Assembly (NCBI GenBank): GCA_021155855.1
Contig: JAJNAZ010000009.1
Location: 30,169-94,168, forward strand
DNA length: 64,000 nt
Source: Solirubrobacterales bacterium
Lineage (GTDB): Bacteria > Actinomycetota > Thermoleophilia > Solirubrobacterales > 70-9
Reading direction: 5' to 3'
Shown: one piece after another, positions 40,397-49,124 of the stretch
Layout of the letters: the number at the start of each line of letters is the position of its first letter
How positions within the stretch are numbered: the first letter of the stretch is position 1
Program-made: the position numbers and the translations under genes
Notes under the pieces: generated by a model
The model's input: the letters and a program-made list of their open reading frames with translations, nothing else
Database searches by the model: none
What the model was told of the DNA's origin: nothing

Positions 40397-41589
40397 GCCG
40401 GCGCCGGGCTCCCGGAGAGCTCGAAGCCGACGAAGCTGAAGTTCGCCCACTCGCTCACCTCGAGCGTGAACGTGCTCACCGGTCGCTCGAGTGGGAACTC
40501 GGCGACGAGCGGGTGGCGCCGCGGCCCGGCGATCCCCTGCGTTACCCGGGAGCGCCCGGCGCGCAAGGTCAGCCGCGCCCGTCGCGAGCGGATGCTCAGC
40601 GTGCAGACCACCCGCTGGGTCGGCGCCGGCGCCTCGACCCGCAGCAGGCGGCGCCGCGGGAGCTCGATCGTCTCCGAGCGCGTCCAGCCCGCCCGTCGGC
40701 TGAGCCGCGTCTCCATCGGCCACGGCCGAATCAGGCGCGTCGTCGAGGGCTCGATCGGCGTCGGGCTGATCAGCACATCGATCCAGTAGGGGGAGAAGGG
40801 AGGGGGGAGGTCGGGTCGCACACCCTCGAGGTAACGTGCGAGCGCGGTCTCGTCCGCGTGGACGGTGCGTTCGGCGAGCAGCATCGGGTCGTAGCCCCCT
40901 CCAATCACGTGCCGGGAGAGGTCGCCGAAGACAAGCTCGAACTCGTGAAAGCTGGCGCCCGTACCCCAGCGGGCGAGGGCGAGCACGCCGCCGTCGGAGT
41001 CCGCCGCACGCGCCTCGAGCATCTGCTGTCTGAAGTCGGCGCGCGGCGAGCGCTCGAGATAGGCGAGCGCCAGCTCCGGCGGAAGCTGGTCGAAGAAGGG
41101 CAGCAGGCTGGTGTGATAGTCGGTGTCGACGAGCCGGTTGGGGAGCTCGATCACCGCGATCAGGCCGTCGGAGCGCACCACCTCGCGGGCCAGCCGCAGC
41201 GCCTCGAGCCGTTCCTGGAGCGTCAGGTGCTCGAGCACCGCGTAGAAGAGGAATACGTCGACCTCGCCGGTGTGGGCACGAACCCGGTCGAAGATCGCCT
41301 CCGCCCCGACCACCTCGAGCTCGAGGTTTTCGAGCCCGCGCTCGCGGGCGCGGACGCGGGCCTCGTCGATCGCCGATTGCTCGATGTCGAGACCGATGTG
41401 GCGGGCGGCGCGGGCGGCGACGGCGCAGCTGACAGCGCCGTTGCCGGAGCCATACTCGAGCACGGTCTTGTCCGCGAGCGGGACGTTCGCCTCGAGCCAT
41501 GGGACGAAGACGTCGCGGGCGACCGAGTGCCGGGCGTCCCAGTGCTGCGGCGTATAGCCGAGCTCGTCCTCGCTTTCCGCGGGCGCCAA
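40393..41589 (-). CDS. class I SAM methyltransferase with C-terminal beta domain
   Basis: 398 residues. The N-terminal half has KTVLEYGSGNGAVSCAVAAR (SAM loop with Glu-x-Gly), RHIGLDIEQSAIDEARVRAR, EVDVFLFYAVLEHLTLQERL and SDGLIAVIELPNR. The C-terminal half (about 270-398) is rich in Arg and predicted beta strands (RRLLRVEAPAPTQRVVCTLS; STFTLEVSEWANFSFVGFEL), possibly a carbohydrate-binding or lectin-like fold. Substrate unknown but glycan is suggested by context. It abuts the amino-acid transporter operon, starting 1 nt before the ATPase stop. Confidence 0.82.
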   Translation of the reverse strand: MAPAESEDELGYTPQHWDARHSVARDVFVPWLEANVPLADKTVLEYGSGNGAVSCAVAARAARHIGLDIEQSAIDEARVRARERGLENLELEVVGAEAIFDRVRAHTGEVDVFLFYAVLEHLTLQERLEALRLAREVVRSDGLIAVIELPNRLVDTDYHTSLLPFFDQLPPELALAYLERSPRADFRQQMLEARAADSDGGVLALARWGTGASFHEFELVFGDLSRHVIGGGYDPMLLAERTVHADETALARYLEGVRPDLPPPFSPYWIDVLISPTPIEPSTTRLIRPWPMETRLSRRAGWTRSETIELPRRRLLRVEAPAPTQRVVCTLSIRSRRARLTLRAGRSRVTQGIAGPRRHPLVAEFPLERPVSTFTLEVSEWANFSFVGFELSGSPAPA

Positions 41590-41590
41590 G

Positions 41591-42385
41591 CTAGTGCTCG
41601 AGCACCAGGCCCAGGAACCGCTTCGTGCGCTCCTGCTGCGGGTTGCCGAGCACCTCGGCCGGGGGGCCCTCCTCGACCACGAGCCCCTCGTCCATGAACA
41701 CCACTCGCCTCGCGACCTCGCGGGCGAAGCCCATCTCGTGGGTGACGACGATCATCGTCATCCCCTCGTCAACGAGCTCGCGCATCACGTCGAGCACCTC
41801 CTTGACCAGCTCCGGGTCGAGCGCCGAGGTGACCTCGTCGAAGAGCATCACGCGCGGGTCCATGGCCAGCGCGCGGGCGATCGCCACCCGCTGCTGCTGT
41901 CCGCCCGAGAGCCGGTCGGGGTACTCGCCGATCTTGTCGGCCATCCCAACGCGAGCGAGCAGCGCCTCGGCCTTTTGCCGCGCCTCGGCGCCGCTGCGGT
42001 CGAGGACCTTCTCCTGGGCGATGCAGACGTTCTCGAGCGCGCTCTTGTGCGGGAACAGGTTGAACTGCTGGAACACCATCCCGACCCGGCGGCGGACGAA
42101 GTTGATGCCCTCGACCGCCTCCTTGCCGGTGATCTCCTTGCCCTCGAGCAGGATCCGCCCCTCCTCGGGGGGCTCGAGCAGGTTGACGCAGCGCAGCAGC
42201 GTCGACTTGCCCGAGCCGCTCGGGCCGATCACGCAGACGACCTCGCCGCGGTTGACGTCGACGCTGACGCCGCGCAGCACCTCGAGGTCGCCGAACCGCT
42301 TGCAGACGTTCTCCAGCTGCAACATCGGCCCGGCGGCGGGCTCAGCCGGTGCGGCCGTGGCGCCGGTCTCCTCCATGGCCGCCAT
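41591..42385 (-). CDS. polar amino acid ABC transporter ATPase (GlnQ/HisP type)
   Basis: 264 residues. Walker [22 protein letters not shown]-loop [20 protein letters not shown], signature [20 protein letters not shown], Walker [20 protein letters not shown] and switch His in [13 protein letters not shown]. The RCVNLLE and HEMGFA blocks are diagnostic of the polar amino acid uptake (PAAT) family. It energises the permease encoded immediately upstream (1-nt gap) with the binding protein at 43287. Ligand not identifiable from sequence. Confidence 0.96.
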   Translation of the reverse strand: MAAMEETGATAAPAEPAAGPMLQLENVCKRFGDLEVLRGVSVDVNRGEVVCVIGPSGSGKSTLLRCVNLLEPPEEGRILLEGKEITGKEAVEGINFVRRRVGMVFQQFNLFPHKSALENVCIAQEKVLDRSGAEARQKAEALLARVGMADKIGEYPDRLSGGQQQRVAIARALAMDPRVMLFDEVTSALDPELVKEVLDVMRELVDEGMTMIVVTHEMGFAREVARRVVFMDEGLVVEEGPPAEVLGNPQQERTKRFLGLVLEH

Positions 42386-42386
42386 C

Positions 42387-43187
42387 CTACGCGCCCGCCA
42401 TTCCGGTCGCCGGCGGACCGGCGGGTTTCGCCTCGCCCGCCGGCGGCTTGGGGCCGCCGCGCTGAGTCTTCGCCTGCTCGCGCGAGATCAGCCAGTCGAC
42501 CACCCGCGCCAGTGGGATCGTCACCGCGAGGAAGAAGAGTGCCCCGAGGACGAGGCCGGAGCCGTTGAACTCGGCCGTCTGGATGTCGAAGCCGGCCTGG
42601 ACGACCTCGAGGGCGCCGATCACGCTGACCAGCGAGGTGTCCTTCATCAGCGCGATGAAGTCGTTGAGCAACGGCGGGACCACCTTGCGCACCGCCTGGG
42701 GGACGATGATGTAGCGCATCGCCTGGCCGTGGCTCATCCCGAGCGAGCGCGCCGCCTCGGTCTGACCGCCGGGGACCGCCTCGATCCCGGCCCGGTAGAC
42801 CTCGGCCATGTAGGCGCCGTAGGTGAGCGTCAGCGAGATCACCCCGTACCAGAACGGTGACGTCTCCCCGAACCAGGTCGGCAGCCCGATCGTCTCCGGG
42901 ATCACGTCCTCGGCCTGCGCGGCGGAAAGAAATCCGGAGACGAGGAAGAGGACGAGCAACAGGGGGATCCCCCGGAACACGTCGATGTAGCCGATCGTCA
43001 GCCAGCGAACCGGCGCCAGCGGCTTACCGGGCAGCTGTCGCAGGACGGCGAGCACCAGACCCCACGACAGCGCCAGGACCCCGGAGATGACCGAGAGCTT
43101 GATCGTGACCCAGAAGCCGTCGAGCACGGCCCCGAAGTTGTCGCCCATGAGGCTGAAGTCGAAGTAGTACTCACGGATGAAATCCAT
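42387..43187 (-). CDS. polar amino acid ABC transporter permease (HisM/GlnP type)
   Basis: 266 residues with five transmembrane helices. [20 protein letters not shown] opens the domain; [36 protein letters not shown] with [21 protein letters not shown] is the EAA coupling loop; [17 protein letters not shown] closes it. A single permease gene suggests a homodimer. The C-terminus has a Pro/Gly/Lys-rich tail. An exact palindromic hairpin in front of it separates it from the binding-protein gene. Confidence 0.95.
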   Translation of the reverse strand: MDFIREYYFDFSLMGDNFGAVLDGFWVTIKLSVISGVLALSWGLVLAVLRQLPGKPLAPVRWLTIGYIDVFRGIPLLLVLFLVSGFLSAAQAEDVIPETIGLPTWFGETSPFWYGVISLTLTYGAYMAEVYRAGIEAVPGGQTEAARSLGMSHGQAMRYIIVPQAVRKVVPPLLNDFIALMKDTSLVSVIGALEVVQAGFDIQTAEFNGSGLVLGALFFLAVTIPLARVVDWLISREQAKTQRGGPKPPAGEAKPAGPPATGMAGA

Positions 43188-43232
43188 CTCTCTCCCTCGC
43201 TCGTTGTCGTGCGCAGGCTATCCCGAAACGAA

Positions 43233-43254
43233 GAGGGCGCCAATTGGCGCCCTC
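43233..43254 (-). terminator. strong hairpin between binding-protein and permease genes
   Basis: GAGGGCGCC-AATT-GGCGCCCTC is a perfect 9-bp stem with a 4-nt loop in the 99-bp gap. On the minus (coding) strand it is followed by TTCGTTTC. It could be an intrinsic terminator allowing partial read-through, or an mRNA-stabilising hairpin at the 3' end of the binding-protein message, keeping that product in excess over the membrane subunits. Confidence 0.65.
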
Positions 43255-43286
43255 TCGTCACGATCTCTTGTCGTTCGTGGTTCGCG

Positions 43287-44144
43287 CTAGTCGTTCGTGA
43301 GCAGCGGGTTCTCGCCCTGCACCGACTCCGGCGGCGTGGTCTGGAAGTACTGCTCATAGAGGTCGTCCAAAGTGCCGTCTTCCTTGATCGTCGCCAGTGC
43401 TTCGTTCATTGCCTCCCGCAGGGCGTCGTTGTCGGGGGCGACCGCGAAGCCGTAGAGCTCGTTGGTCTGGATCTCCTCGATGATCTCGACCCCGCCCTGC
43501 TTTTCGACCGCGTCGACGGCGACGGGCTGATCGATGATTATCGCGTCCACCTGCCCCGTAACCAGGGCCGAGACTGCGTTCGGGCCCTCGGGGAATCCGC
43601 GCACCTCCGACGCGTCGGTCTCCTCGTTGGCATACGTCTCGCCGGTGGTCCCGTCCTGGGCCCCGACGATCGTGCCCGAGAGGTCGTCGACCGAGGCGAT
43701 GTCCGAGTCCTCGGGGACGAGTAGCGCCTGCTGCGCCTCGTAGTAGGGGTCGGTGAAGTCGACCGCGTTCTCGCGCCCCTTGGTGATCGTCGATGCCGCC
43801 GCCGCGGTGTCGAACTGCCCATTGGCGGTGTCGCGGAAGATCGTCCCGAAGCCGGTGTCGGTGTACTCCGCGGTCAGCCCAAGGTTCTCGGCGACCGCGT
43901 TCATGATCTCAATGTCGTAGCCCGAGATGTTGGGTGGCTGGCCGATCTCGAACGGCGGGAACGGTGTGTCGGTGCCCACCGTCAGCGTGCCCTCGGTGAT
44001 CAGCCCGAGATCCTCGGTGCTTGCTTCCGTGGTGGCTTCGCCGCCGTCGCCTTCGTCATCGTCGTCACCGCACCCCGCGACCACGAATCCGCTGACCAGC
44101 AGCGCGATTACGCCGATCAGCAGCCAGAGCCGAGTTCCTCTCAT
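43287..44144 (-). CDS. polar amino acid ABC transporter substrate-binding lipoprotein
   Basis: 285 residues. A lipoprotein signal peptide ends at the lipobox VAGC (Cys25), followed by an Asp/Gly/Glu-rich linker. The SBP family 3 core includes GTLTVGTDTPFPPFEIGQPP, ISGYDIEIMNAVAENLGL, FDTAAAASTITKGRENAVDF, TDPYYEAQQALLV and AIIIDQPVAVDAV. An Asp in TDTPFPPFE and an Arg in KGRENAVDFT are the usual amino-acid ligands. It captures an amino acid outside the membrane. Its ATG overlaps the upstream methyltransferase TGA (ATGA). Confidence 0.95.
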   Translation of the reverse strand: MRGTRLWLLIGVIALLVSGFVVAGCGDDDDEGDGGEATTEASTEDLGLITEGTLTVGTDTPFPPFEIGQPPNISGYDIEIMNAVAENLGLTAEYTDTGFGTIFRDTANGQFDTAAAASTITKGRENAVDFTDPYYEAQQALLVPEDSDIASVDDLSGTIVGAQDGTTGETYANEETDASEVRGFPEGPNAVSALVTGQVDAIIIDQPVAVDAVEKQGGVEIIEEIQTNELYGFAVAPDNDALREAMNEALATIKEDGTLDDLYEQYFQTTPPESVQGENPLLTND

Positions 44145-44845
44145 TCCTTCCTCTCCGTGTCAAGCCGCCCGGACCCTCCCCGGGCTGTGGGCGGGAACAT
44201 ACACCCGATCGCGACCGGATCAGAGGCTCGGCAATCGAAGCCGATGCCCGCTCGCCGCCAGCGGTCGAGCACCCAGGCCTCGCCCGCCCGCCCGGCGTCG
44301 TCGAGGATCACGGTCGCGCCACGGCGCAGACGGGCGGCCAGTACCGGCAGCGCCGGGTAGCGGGCTCGCTCGAGCGCCGGCTCGCCGGCGGGCGGGCCGT
44401 CGACCAGCAGCAGGTCGATCCGCCGCGGCAGCTCGGCGAGGGCGCGGCGGTCGTACCACTCGTATCCGGGCTCGGCCAGCGGATGGGGCCGCAGCGGGGC
44501 CTCGAGGACGCGCGCGCTGCCCGCGATGCCCTCGGCTGCGAGCCGGTGCCGGGTCTCGCGCGCCCAGCCGCGATCGTGCTCGAGCGAGTGCAGGCGGCCG
44601 TGCCCGCGGGCCGCGAGCAGCCGCGCGATCGCGATCGTGCTCGCCCCGGAGCCGCATTCGACGATCTCCGCGACGTCGGGGCCGATCCGCGCCAGCACCA
44701 GCTCCAGCGCCGCCGGCGCCAGTGACCAGTCGGTGAGCTCGAGCGGCGGGCCCGTGGCCAGCAACCGGTCGAGGATCGGGGTCGAGCCCCGCGGCAGTCT
44801 GCTGCCGATCCCCGCATCCAGGTGATGGAGGCGGTCGGTACCCAT
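44141..44845 (-). CDS. class I SAM-dependent methyltransferase-like protein
   Basis: 234 residues from ATG 44845; TTG 44857 would overlap the TAGATT -10 box (44856-44861) that lies 10 nt before the ATG. Motifs are DVAEIVECGSGASTIAIARL (SAM loop), GRLHSLEHDRGWARETRHRL, RIDLLLVDGPPAGEPALERA and GATVILDDAGRAGEAWVLDR. The LVDGPP and LDDA blocks are typical of O-methyltransferase-like proteins of unknown substrate found in glycan loci. It heads the operon with the amino-acid transporter, an odd pairing. Diverges from cysM. Confidence 0.8.
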   Translation of the reverse strand: MGTDRLHHLDAGIGSRLPRGSTPILDRLLATGPPLELTDWSLAPAALELVLARIGPDVAEIVECGSGASTIAIARLLAARGHGRLHSLEHDRGWARETRHRLAAEGIAGSARVLEAPLRPHPLAEPGYEWYDRRALAELPRRIDLLLVDGPPAGEPALERARYPALPVLAARLRRGATVILDDAGRAGEAWVLDRWRRAGIGFDCRASDPVAIGCMFPPTARGGSGRLDTERKE

Positions 44846-44906
44846 CGGATTCGGCAATCTAGTCGCAGATCCCCTCCGAATGCCGCCGGCGCCGACCGGC
44901 GCTGCC

Positions 44907-44912
44907 TACACT
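44907..44912 (+). promoter_or_regulatory. -10-like box TACACT for cysM
   Basis: TACACT ends 9 nt before ATG 44922. With the TAGATT box at 44856-44861 on the other strand it forms a divergent leaderless promoter pair. Confidence 0.5.
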
Positions 44913-44921
44913 TGTCGAGCG

Positions 44922-45887
44922 ATGCTCGAACCGACCCTCAACCGTCCCTGCGGCGGCCGCTACGGAAACCTCGTCGAGGCCGTCGGCAACACGCCGCTGG
45001 TCGAGCTGCCGCGGCTGTCGCCGCAGCCGGGCGTGCGGATCTTCGCCAAGCTCGAGGGGCGGAACCCGACCGGCTCGGTCAAGGACCGGGTGGCGAAGGC
45101 GATGATCGAGGCCGCCGAGCAGGAGGGCTCGATCGAGCCCGGGCAGACGATCCTCGAGCCGACCTCGGGCAACACCGGGATCTCGCTGGCGATGATCTGC
45201 CGGCGCAAGGGCTACCCGGTGAAGGTGGTGATGCCCGACAACGTCACCGAGGAGCGCACCCAGCTGCTGGGCATGTTCGGGGCCGAGGTCGTCTACTCCG
45301 AGGGCGCCAAGGGGTCCAACGGCGCGGTCGAGCTGGCGCTGGAGATGGCCGCCGGGGATGCCTCCTACCACATGCCCTACCAGTACGGAAACCAGGCGAA
45401 CCCCGGCGCGCACTACAACGGCACCGCGGTCGAGATCCTCGACGAGCTCGACGAGGTGGCGGCCTTCGTCGCCGGGCTCGGGACCGGGGGCACGCTGATG
45501 GGGGTGGGGCGAAGGCTGAAGGAGCACGACCCTGAGACGAAGATCGTCGCCGCTGAGCCGATGCAGGGCGAGCTCGTGCAGGGCCTGCGCTCGCTCGACG
45601 ACGGCTTCATCCCGCCGATCATCGACCTCTCGGTGCTCGATCGAAAGATCATGGTCTCGAACCGCGACGCGATCGTCTGGACCCGGAAGCTGCTGCACGA
45701 GGAGGGCCTGTTCGCGGGCGTTTCGGCCGGGGCGATCGCCGCGATCTGTGTCCGCATCGCCGCCGAGCTCGACGGGGGCAACATCGTCTTCCTCGTCCCC
45801 GACGACGGATGGAAGTACCTCTCCTCGGGCGTCTACACGAAGCCGATCGAGGAGCTCGAGGACATCGACTCGACGGTCTGGTGGTAG
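44922..45887 (+). CDS. cysM: cysteine synthase CysM (CysO-dependent type)
   Basis: 321 residues, fold-type II PLP enzyme. The PLP lysine is Lys54 in NPTGSVKDR; the phosphate and substrate loop is TSGNTG (81-86); GLGTGGTLMG binds the cofactor phosphate. The protein matches mycobacterial CysM in the YQYGNQANPGAHY and DDGWKYLSSGVY blocks; that CysM uses O-phosphoserine and CysO-thiocarboxylate rather than sulphide. The CysO and MoeZ genes lie about 29 kb upstream instead of next door, and no Mec peptidase gene is visible. Specificity is inferred from similarity. Confidence 0.9.
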   Translation: MLEPTLNRPCGGRYGNLVEAVGNTPLVELPRLSPQPGVRIFAKLEGRNPTGSVKDRVAKAMIEAAEQEGSIEPGQTILEPTSGNTGISLAMICRRKGYPVKVVMPDNVTEERTQLLGMFGAEVVYSEGAKGSNGAVELALEMAAGDASYHMPYQYGNQANPGAHYNGTAVEILDELDEVAAFVAGLGTGGTLMGVGRRLKEHDPETKIVAAEPMQGELVQGLRSLDDGFIPPIIDLSVLDRKIMVSNRDAIVWTRKLLHEEGLFAGVSAGAIAAICVRIAAELDGGNIVFLVPDDGWKYLSSGVYTKPIEELEDIDSTVWW

Positions 45888-45966
45888 GCGAGTCCGGGCT
45901 CGCCGCGCAGTTCGACGGCCCGGCGGCTTGGCGCCGTTCGGGTCCATACGACCGATAGGGCGCCAA
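45887..45966 (+). other. inverted repeats after cysM
   Basis: GGCGAG (45887-45892, overlapping the cysM stop) pairs with CTCGCC (45899-45904), a weak terminator-like hairpin without T-tract. TTGGCGCC (45928-45935) and GGCGCCAA (45959-45966) form a perfect 8-bp inverted repeat 23 nt apart, upstream of the next promoter; possible operator. Confidence 0.35.
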
Positions 45967-45987
45967 CCCCGCGCTCAGGTGCCGGGC

Positions 45988-45993
45988 TAGGCT
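45988..45993 (+). promoter_or_regulatory. -10-like box TAGGCT before ATG 46002
   Basis: TAGGCT ends 8 nt before ATG 46002, the same box and spacing as other leaderless genes. That ATG opens a 13-codon frame (MAPTRRPEQPHQR) ending TGA 46041-46043, one frame away from the following glycosyltransferase. Confidence 0.45.
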
Positions 45994-46110
45994 GCCGGGC
46001 AATGGCCCCCACCCGCCGACCGGAGCAGCCCCATCAGCGCTGATCGCCCCCGGATCGCGCTCGTCTCGCGCGAGCTGCCGCCGTTCGACGGCGGGGGCCT
46101 CGGGCCCTGT

Positions 46111-48009
46111 GTGGCAGCCACGGCGCGGACGCTGGCGCCGGTCGCCGAGGTGACCGTGTTCACGAGCGCGCGCCACCGGCGCCGCCACGACGAGCTCGCG
46201 GCTACGGCGGATCCGAACGTCACCGACCTGCGGATACGCTTCGTCTCCGAGCCGCGGCCTTGGGAGCTCGAGGACTTCCACGACAGCAGGCCTTTCCGCT
46301 GGAGCGCGAACGTGTTCGAGGCCGTCACCGCCGAGTATCCCGACGGCGGCCCCGACCTGGTCGAGTTCGCCGACCGTTTCGGCGAGGGGTTCGTCACCAC
46401 GCAGGCGGCCCGTGCGCGCGACACGCGGCTGCGCCGGACGAAGGTCTGCGTTCGCCTGCACACGACGGCCCGGATCACCGACATCCTCAACGGGCACTTG
46501 CCGTCCGCGCTCGAGTCGCGACTCAGCTACGAGCTCGAGCGCTACACGCTCACCCGCTGCGACCACGTGCTCTGGCCCGGCGGCGACGTGCTCGGCACCT
46601 ATGAGCGCAGCCTGGGCGAGCTGCCGGGGCCGGTGCGGGTCCGCAACCCGATCGTGCTCGAGCCACCGAACGCGGCAGCCGAGGTGGCCCGAGCGGGCGA
46701 GCTTCGGCTGCTCTACGTCGGCCCGCTCGAGCGACGAAAGGGGGTGCTCGACCTGGCCCGGGCGATCAGCGGGATTCCGGGGGAGGGTCCGCGGCTGACC
46801 CTGATCGGCGCCGACACCGAGACCGCCCCGCTCGGCCAGTCGATGCAGGCGATGCTCGAGCTGATGCTCGGCGGCGACCCGCGGGTGGAGCTCCGCGGCC
46901 CGGTGCCCCGGGCGGAGCTGGCGGGCATGATCGCGAGTCACGACGTCTGCGTCCTACCTTCGCTCTGGGAGTGCTGGCCGAGGGCCGGCCTCGAGGCGCT
47001 GGCGTGCAACCGGCCGCTGCTCGCCACCCCGACCGGGGGCCTCACCGAGCTCGTCGAGCCCGGCCGCTCGGGTTGGCTCACGGAGGCCGTCGGCGCCGAC
47101 GCGCTGGCGCGCTCGATCGAGGAGCTCGCGGCCGAGCCCGAGCGCGCCCGGGCGCTCTCGATCCAGGGGTCGCCGCGAGCCGCGTTCGAGGCGCTCACCG
47201 ACCCGGACCCGATCCGCGAGACCTACGCCGAGCTCGCAGCGGCACCCCCATCCCGAGCGCCGAGCGCGCGGGCCGCGCACGCGCGGGCGCCGCTGGTCTC
47301 GATCGTGATCCCCTACTTTCGCCTCGCGCGCGTGGTCGCGGCGACGATCCGCTCCGCGGCCGAGCAGGCGCACCCGCGCACCGAGTTGATCGTCGTCAAC
47401 GACGGCTCCTTCGAGCCCGACGACGGAATCCTGCTCGAGCTCGCCGACCGCTATCCGATCGAGATCGTCAGCCAACCCAACTCGGGGCTCGGGGCGGCGC
47501 GCAACGCCGGCGCGGCGCAGGCCCGGGGCCGCTACGTCTTCTTCCTCGACGCCGACGACGTCGCCGCCCCCTCCTTCGTCGAGCGCTGCGTCGCGATCCT
47601 GGAGGCGGACCCGGGGCTCGCCTACGCGACCTCGTGGGCGCGCTACGTCGACGAGTCGGGCGCTCAGTGGGGGGCGCCCGGGCGCGGCCTGCGACCGCTG
47701 GGCAACTGGAGCCCGCTGGTCGAGGAGCGCAACCTCGCCGGCGGCGCCGCCGCGGTGTTCCGGCGAGCGGTGTTCGACCGCGGGCTGCGCTTCAGCCAGG
47801 AGCTGACCAGCTTCGAGGACTGGGCCTTCTACCGGCGGCTTCGCCGTGCCGGCCTCCTCGGCCACGTGATCCCCGAGCCGCTGCTCGATTACCGGATCCG
47901 CGGCGACTCGATGATGCGCGAGGTCGGAGCGCTGAACGCGGAGCGGATCCAGGGCGAGGTTCGCGCCGGGCTGGCCGAGAAGGAGATCGCGTGGACGGCG
48001 AGCCGATGA
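46111..48009 (+). CDS. bifunctional GT4-GT2 glycosyltransferase fusion (N-terminus unresolved)
   Basis: 632 residues from GTG 46111. The GT4 domain has LLYVGPLERRKGVLDLARAI, VCVLPSLWECWPRAGLEALA and ATPTGGLTELVEPGRSGWLT; the GT2 domain has PLVSIVIPYFRLARVVAATI, LIVVNDGSFEPDDG, FFLDADDVAAPSF and TSFEDWAFYRRL. It parallels 32456-34417 throughout. The frame upstream of 46111 still encodes RIALVSRELPPFDGGGLGPC, the essential first strand and Gly loop, but has no usual start back to a stop at 45988. The likely promoter and ATG (46002) are in another frame, so a one-base indel near 46002-46045 is suspected. Confidence 0.82.
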   Translation: MAATARTLAPVAEVTVFTSARHRRRHDELAATADPNVTDLRIRFVSEPRPWELEDFHDSRPFRWSANVFEAVTAEYPDGGPDLVEFADRFGEGFVTTQAARARDTRLRRTKVCVRLHTTARITDILNGHLPSALESRLSYELERYTLTRCDHVLWPGGDVLGTYERSLGELPGPVRVRNPIVLEPPNAAAEVARAGELRLLYVGPLERRKGVLDLARAISGIPGEGPRLTLIGADTETAPLGQSMQAMLELMLGGDPRVELRGPVPRAELAGMIASHDVCVLPSLWECWPRAGLEALACNRPLLATPTGGLTELVEPGRSGWLTEAVGADALARSIEELAAEPERARALSIQGSPRAAFEALTDPDPIRETYAELAAAPPSRAPSARAAHARAPLVSIVIPYFRLARVVAATIRSAAEQAHPRTELIVVNDGSFEPDDGILLELADRYPIEIVSQPNSGLGAARNAGAAQARGRYVFFLDADDVAAPSFVERCVAILEADPGLAYATSWARYVDESGAQWGAPGRGLRPLGNWSPLVEERNLAGGAAAVFRRAVFDRGLRFSQELTSFEDWAFYRRLRRAGLLGHVIPEPLLDYRIRGDSMMREVGALNAERIQGEVRAGLAEKEIAWTASR

Positions 48010-48257
48010 GCGACGAGGCCGAGCGGCTGCGGGAGCGGATCGCGGAGCTCGAGCACGAGCTCGAGCATCTCGACACCGCCAACCGCGAGCTGGGGCGAAC
48101 GAACGCGCGGCTCGCGAGCGAGCGGCTGATGCGGCTCGACTCGGCGGCGGCGACCGAGCTCAAGCGCAGCCGCCCCCCGGCGGCGGGCGTGGCCAAGCGC
48201 CTGCGGGGCGGGCTGCGGGCGCGGTTGCGCGCTCTGGCGCTGCGGGTGTTGCGTTAA
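48006..48257 (+). CDS. small coiled-coil protein, 83 aa
   Basis: ATG 48006 overlaps the upstream TGA (ATGA). Residues 5-50 are a coiled coil (RLRERIAELEHELEHLDTAN, RELGRTNARLASERLM) and the C-terminus is strongly basic (AKRLRGGLRARLRALALRVL), suitable for membrane or nucleic-acid contact. It matches the tail of the methyltransferase at 34396 (LARERLGVADSAAASVLRRE versus LASERLMRLDSAAATELKRS), and both follow a GT4-GT2 fusion. It looks like that methyltransferase stripped of its catalytic domain. A tether or chain-length role is conceivable. Confidence 0.7.
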   Translation: MSDEAERLRERIAELEHELEHLDTANRELGRTNARLASERLMRLDSAAATELKRSRPPAAGVAKRLRGGLRARLRALALRVLR

Positions 48258-48263
48258 GCGCCG

Positions 48264-49124
48264 ATGCCGGTCTCAGTCGTCGTCCCCACCCGAGATCGGC
48301 CCGCGAGCCTCGCCCGCTGTCTCGCCGCCCTCTCCGATCAGCGGGCCGACGGCCTCGACGTCGTCGTCGTCGATGACGGCTCGGGCGATCGAGCCGCGCT
48401 CGAGGCCGCCCTGTGCGCTCTGCCCGCGGCGCGCTGCCTGCGCGGCGCCGGCGGGGGCCCGGCCGCGGCGCGCAACCTCGGGGCCGAGGCCGCGGAGGGC
48501 GAGATCATCTGCTTCACCGATGACGACTGCGAGCCGGCTCCGGGTTGGGCCGCGAGTCTCGCCGCCGCAGCGGGCGCTAGCGGAATCGCCGCCGGGCGGA
48601 CGGTGGCGCCGGCCGACGCCGGCCCCGCGGTGCTGGCCTCGCAGCTGATCATCGACCAACTGCTGAACGCGTCGCTGGACGCCGCCTCGCGCACCCGCTT
48701 CGCGCCCACCTGCAACCTCGCCGTCACGCGCGAGGTGCTGTCACGGCTGCGGTTCGACGAGCGCTTTCCGGACGCGGCCGGCGAGGATCGCGAGTGGAGC
48801 GCGCGCGCGGTAGCGCTCGGGATTCGGCCGCGCTACGAGGCCGCGGCGGTCGCGGTGCATCGCCAGCGCCTCGGAGCGGTCGGCTTTCTGCGCCAGCAGT
48901 TCCGCTACGGGCGCGGCGCGGCGCGCTTTCGCCGCTTCGGCCCGGCGGGCAGCCGGGGGCTCGCCCCGCCCGGGTTCTACGCCGGTCTGATCCGCGCCGG
49001 GTTCGCGCGCGGGGCGATCGTCGGCGCTCTCGTGATCGCCGCCCAGGTGGCGACCGCGGTCGGGATCGCGGCGGAGACCGGAGCGGCGCTCACGCGACCG
49101 CCGCGGGCCGGGGCGGCCGACTGA
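48264..49124 (+). CDS. GT2 glycosyltransferase
   Basis: 286 residues. PVSVVVPTRDRPASLARCLA, LDVVVVDDGSGD, GPAAARNLGAEAAEGEIICF with TDDDCEPAPGW (DxD region), FAPTCNLAVTREVL and GEDREWSARAVALGI define a family 2 GT-A enzyme. The C-terminal 60 residues contain two hydrophobic helices that may anchor it. It starts 6 nt after the coiled-coil gene, and its TGA shares one base with the next ATG (TGATG), so it is part of the epimerase operon. Confidence 0.88.
   Translation: MPVSVVVPTRDRPASLARCLAALSDQRADGLDVVVVDDGSGDRAALEAALCALPAARCLRGAGGGPAAARNLGAEAAEGEIICFTDDDCEPAPGWAASLAAAAGASGIAAGRTVAPADAGPAVLASQLIIDQLLNASLDAASRTRFAPTCNLAVTREVLSRLRFDERFPDAAGEDREWSARAVALGIRPRYEAAAVAVHRQRLGAVGFLRQQFRYGRGAARFRRFGPAGSRGLAPPGFYAGLIRAGFARGAIVGALVIAAQVATAVGIAAETGAALTRPPRAGAAD

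Noticed and set aside
46038..46044. RF2-like programmed +1 frameshift at CGC TGA T
   Set aside because: The known signal uses a slippery CUU before UGA with an upstream Shine-Dalgarno-like element; neither is present. An indel or error is simpler.
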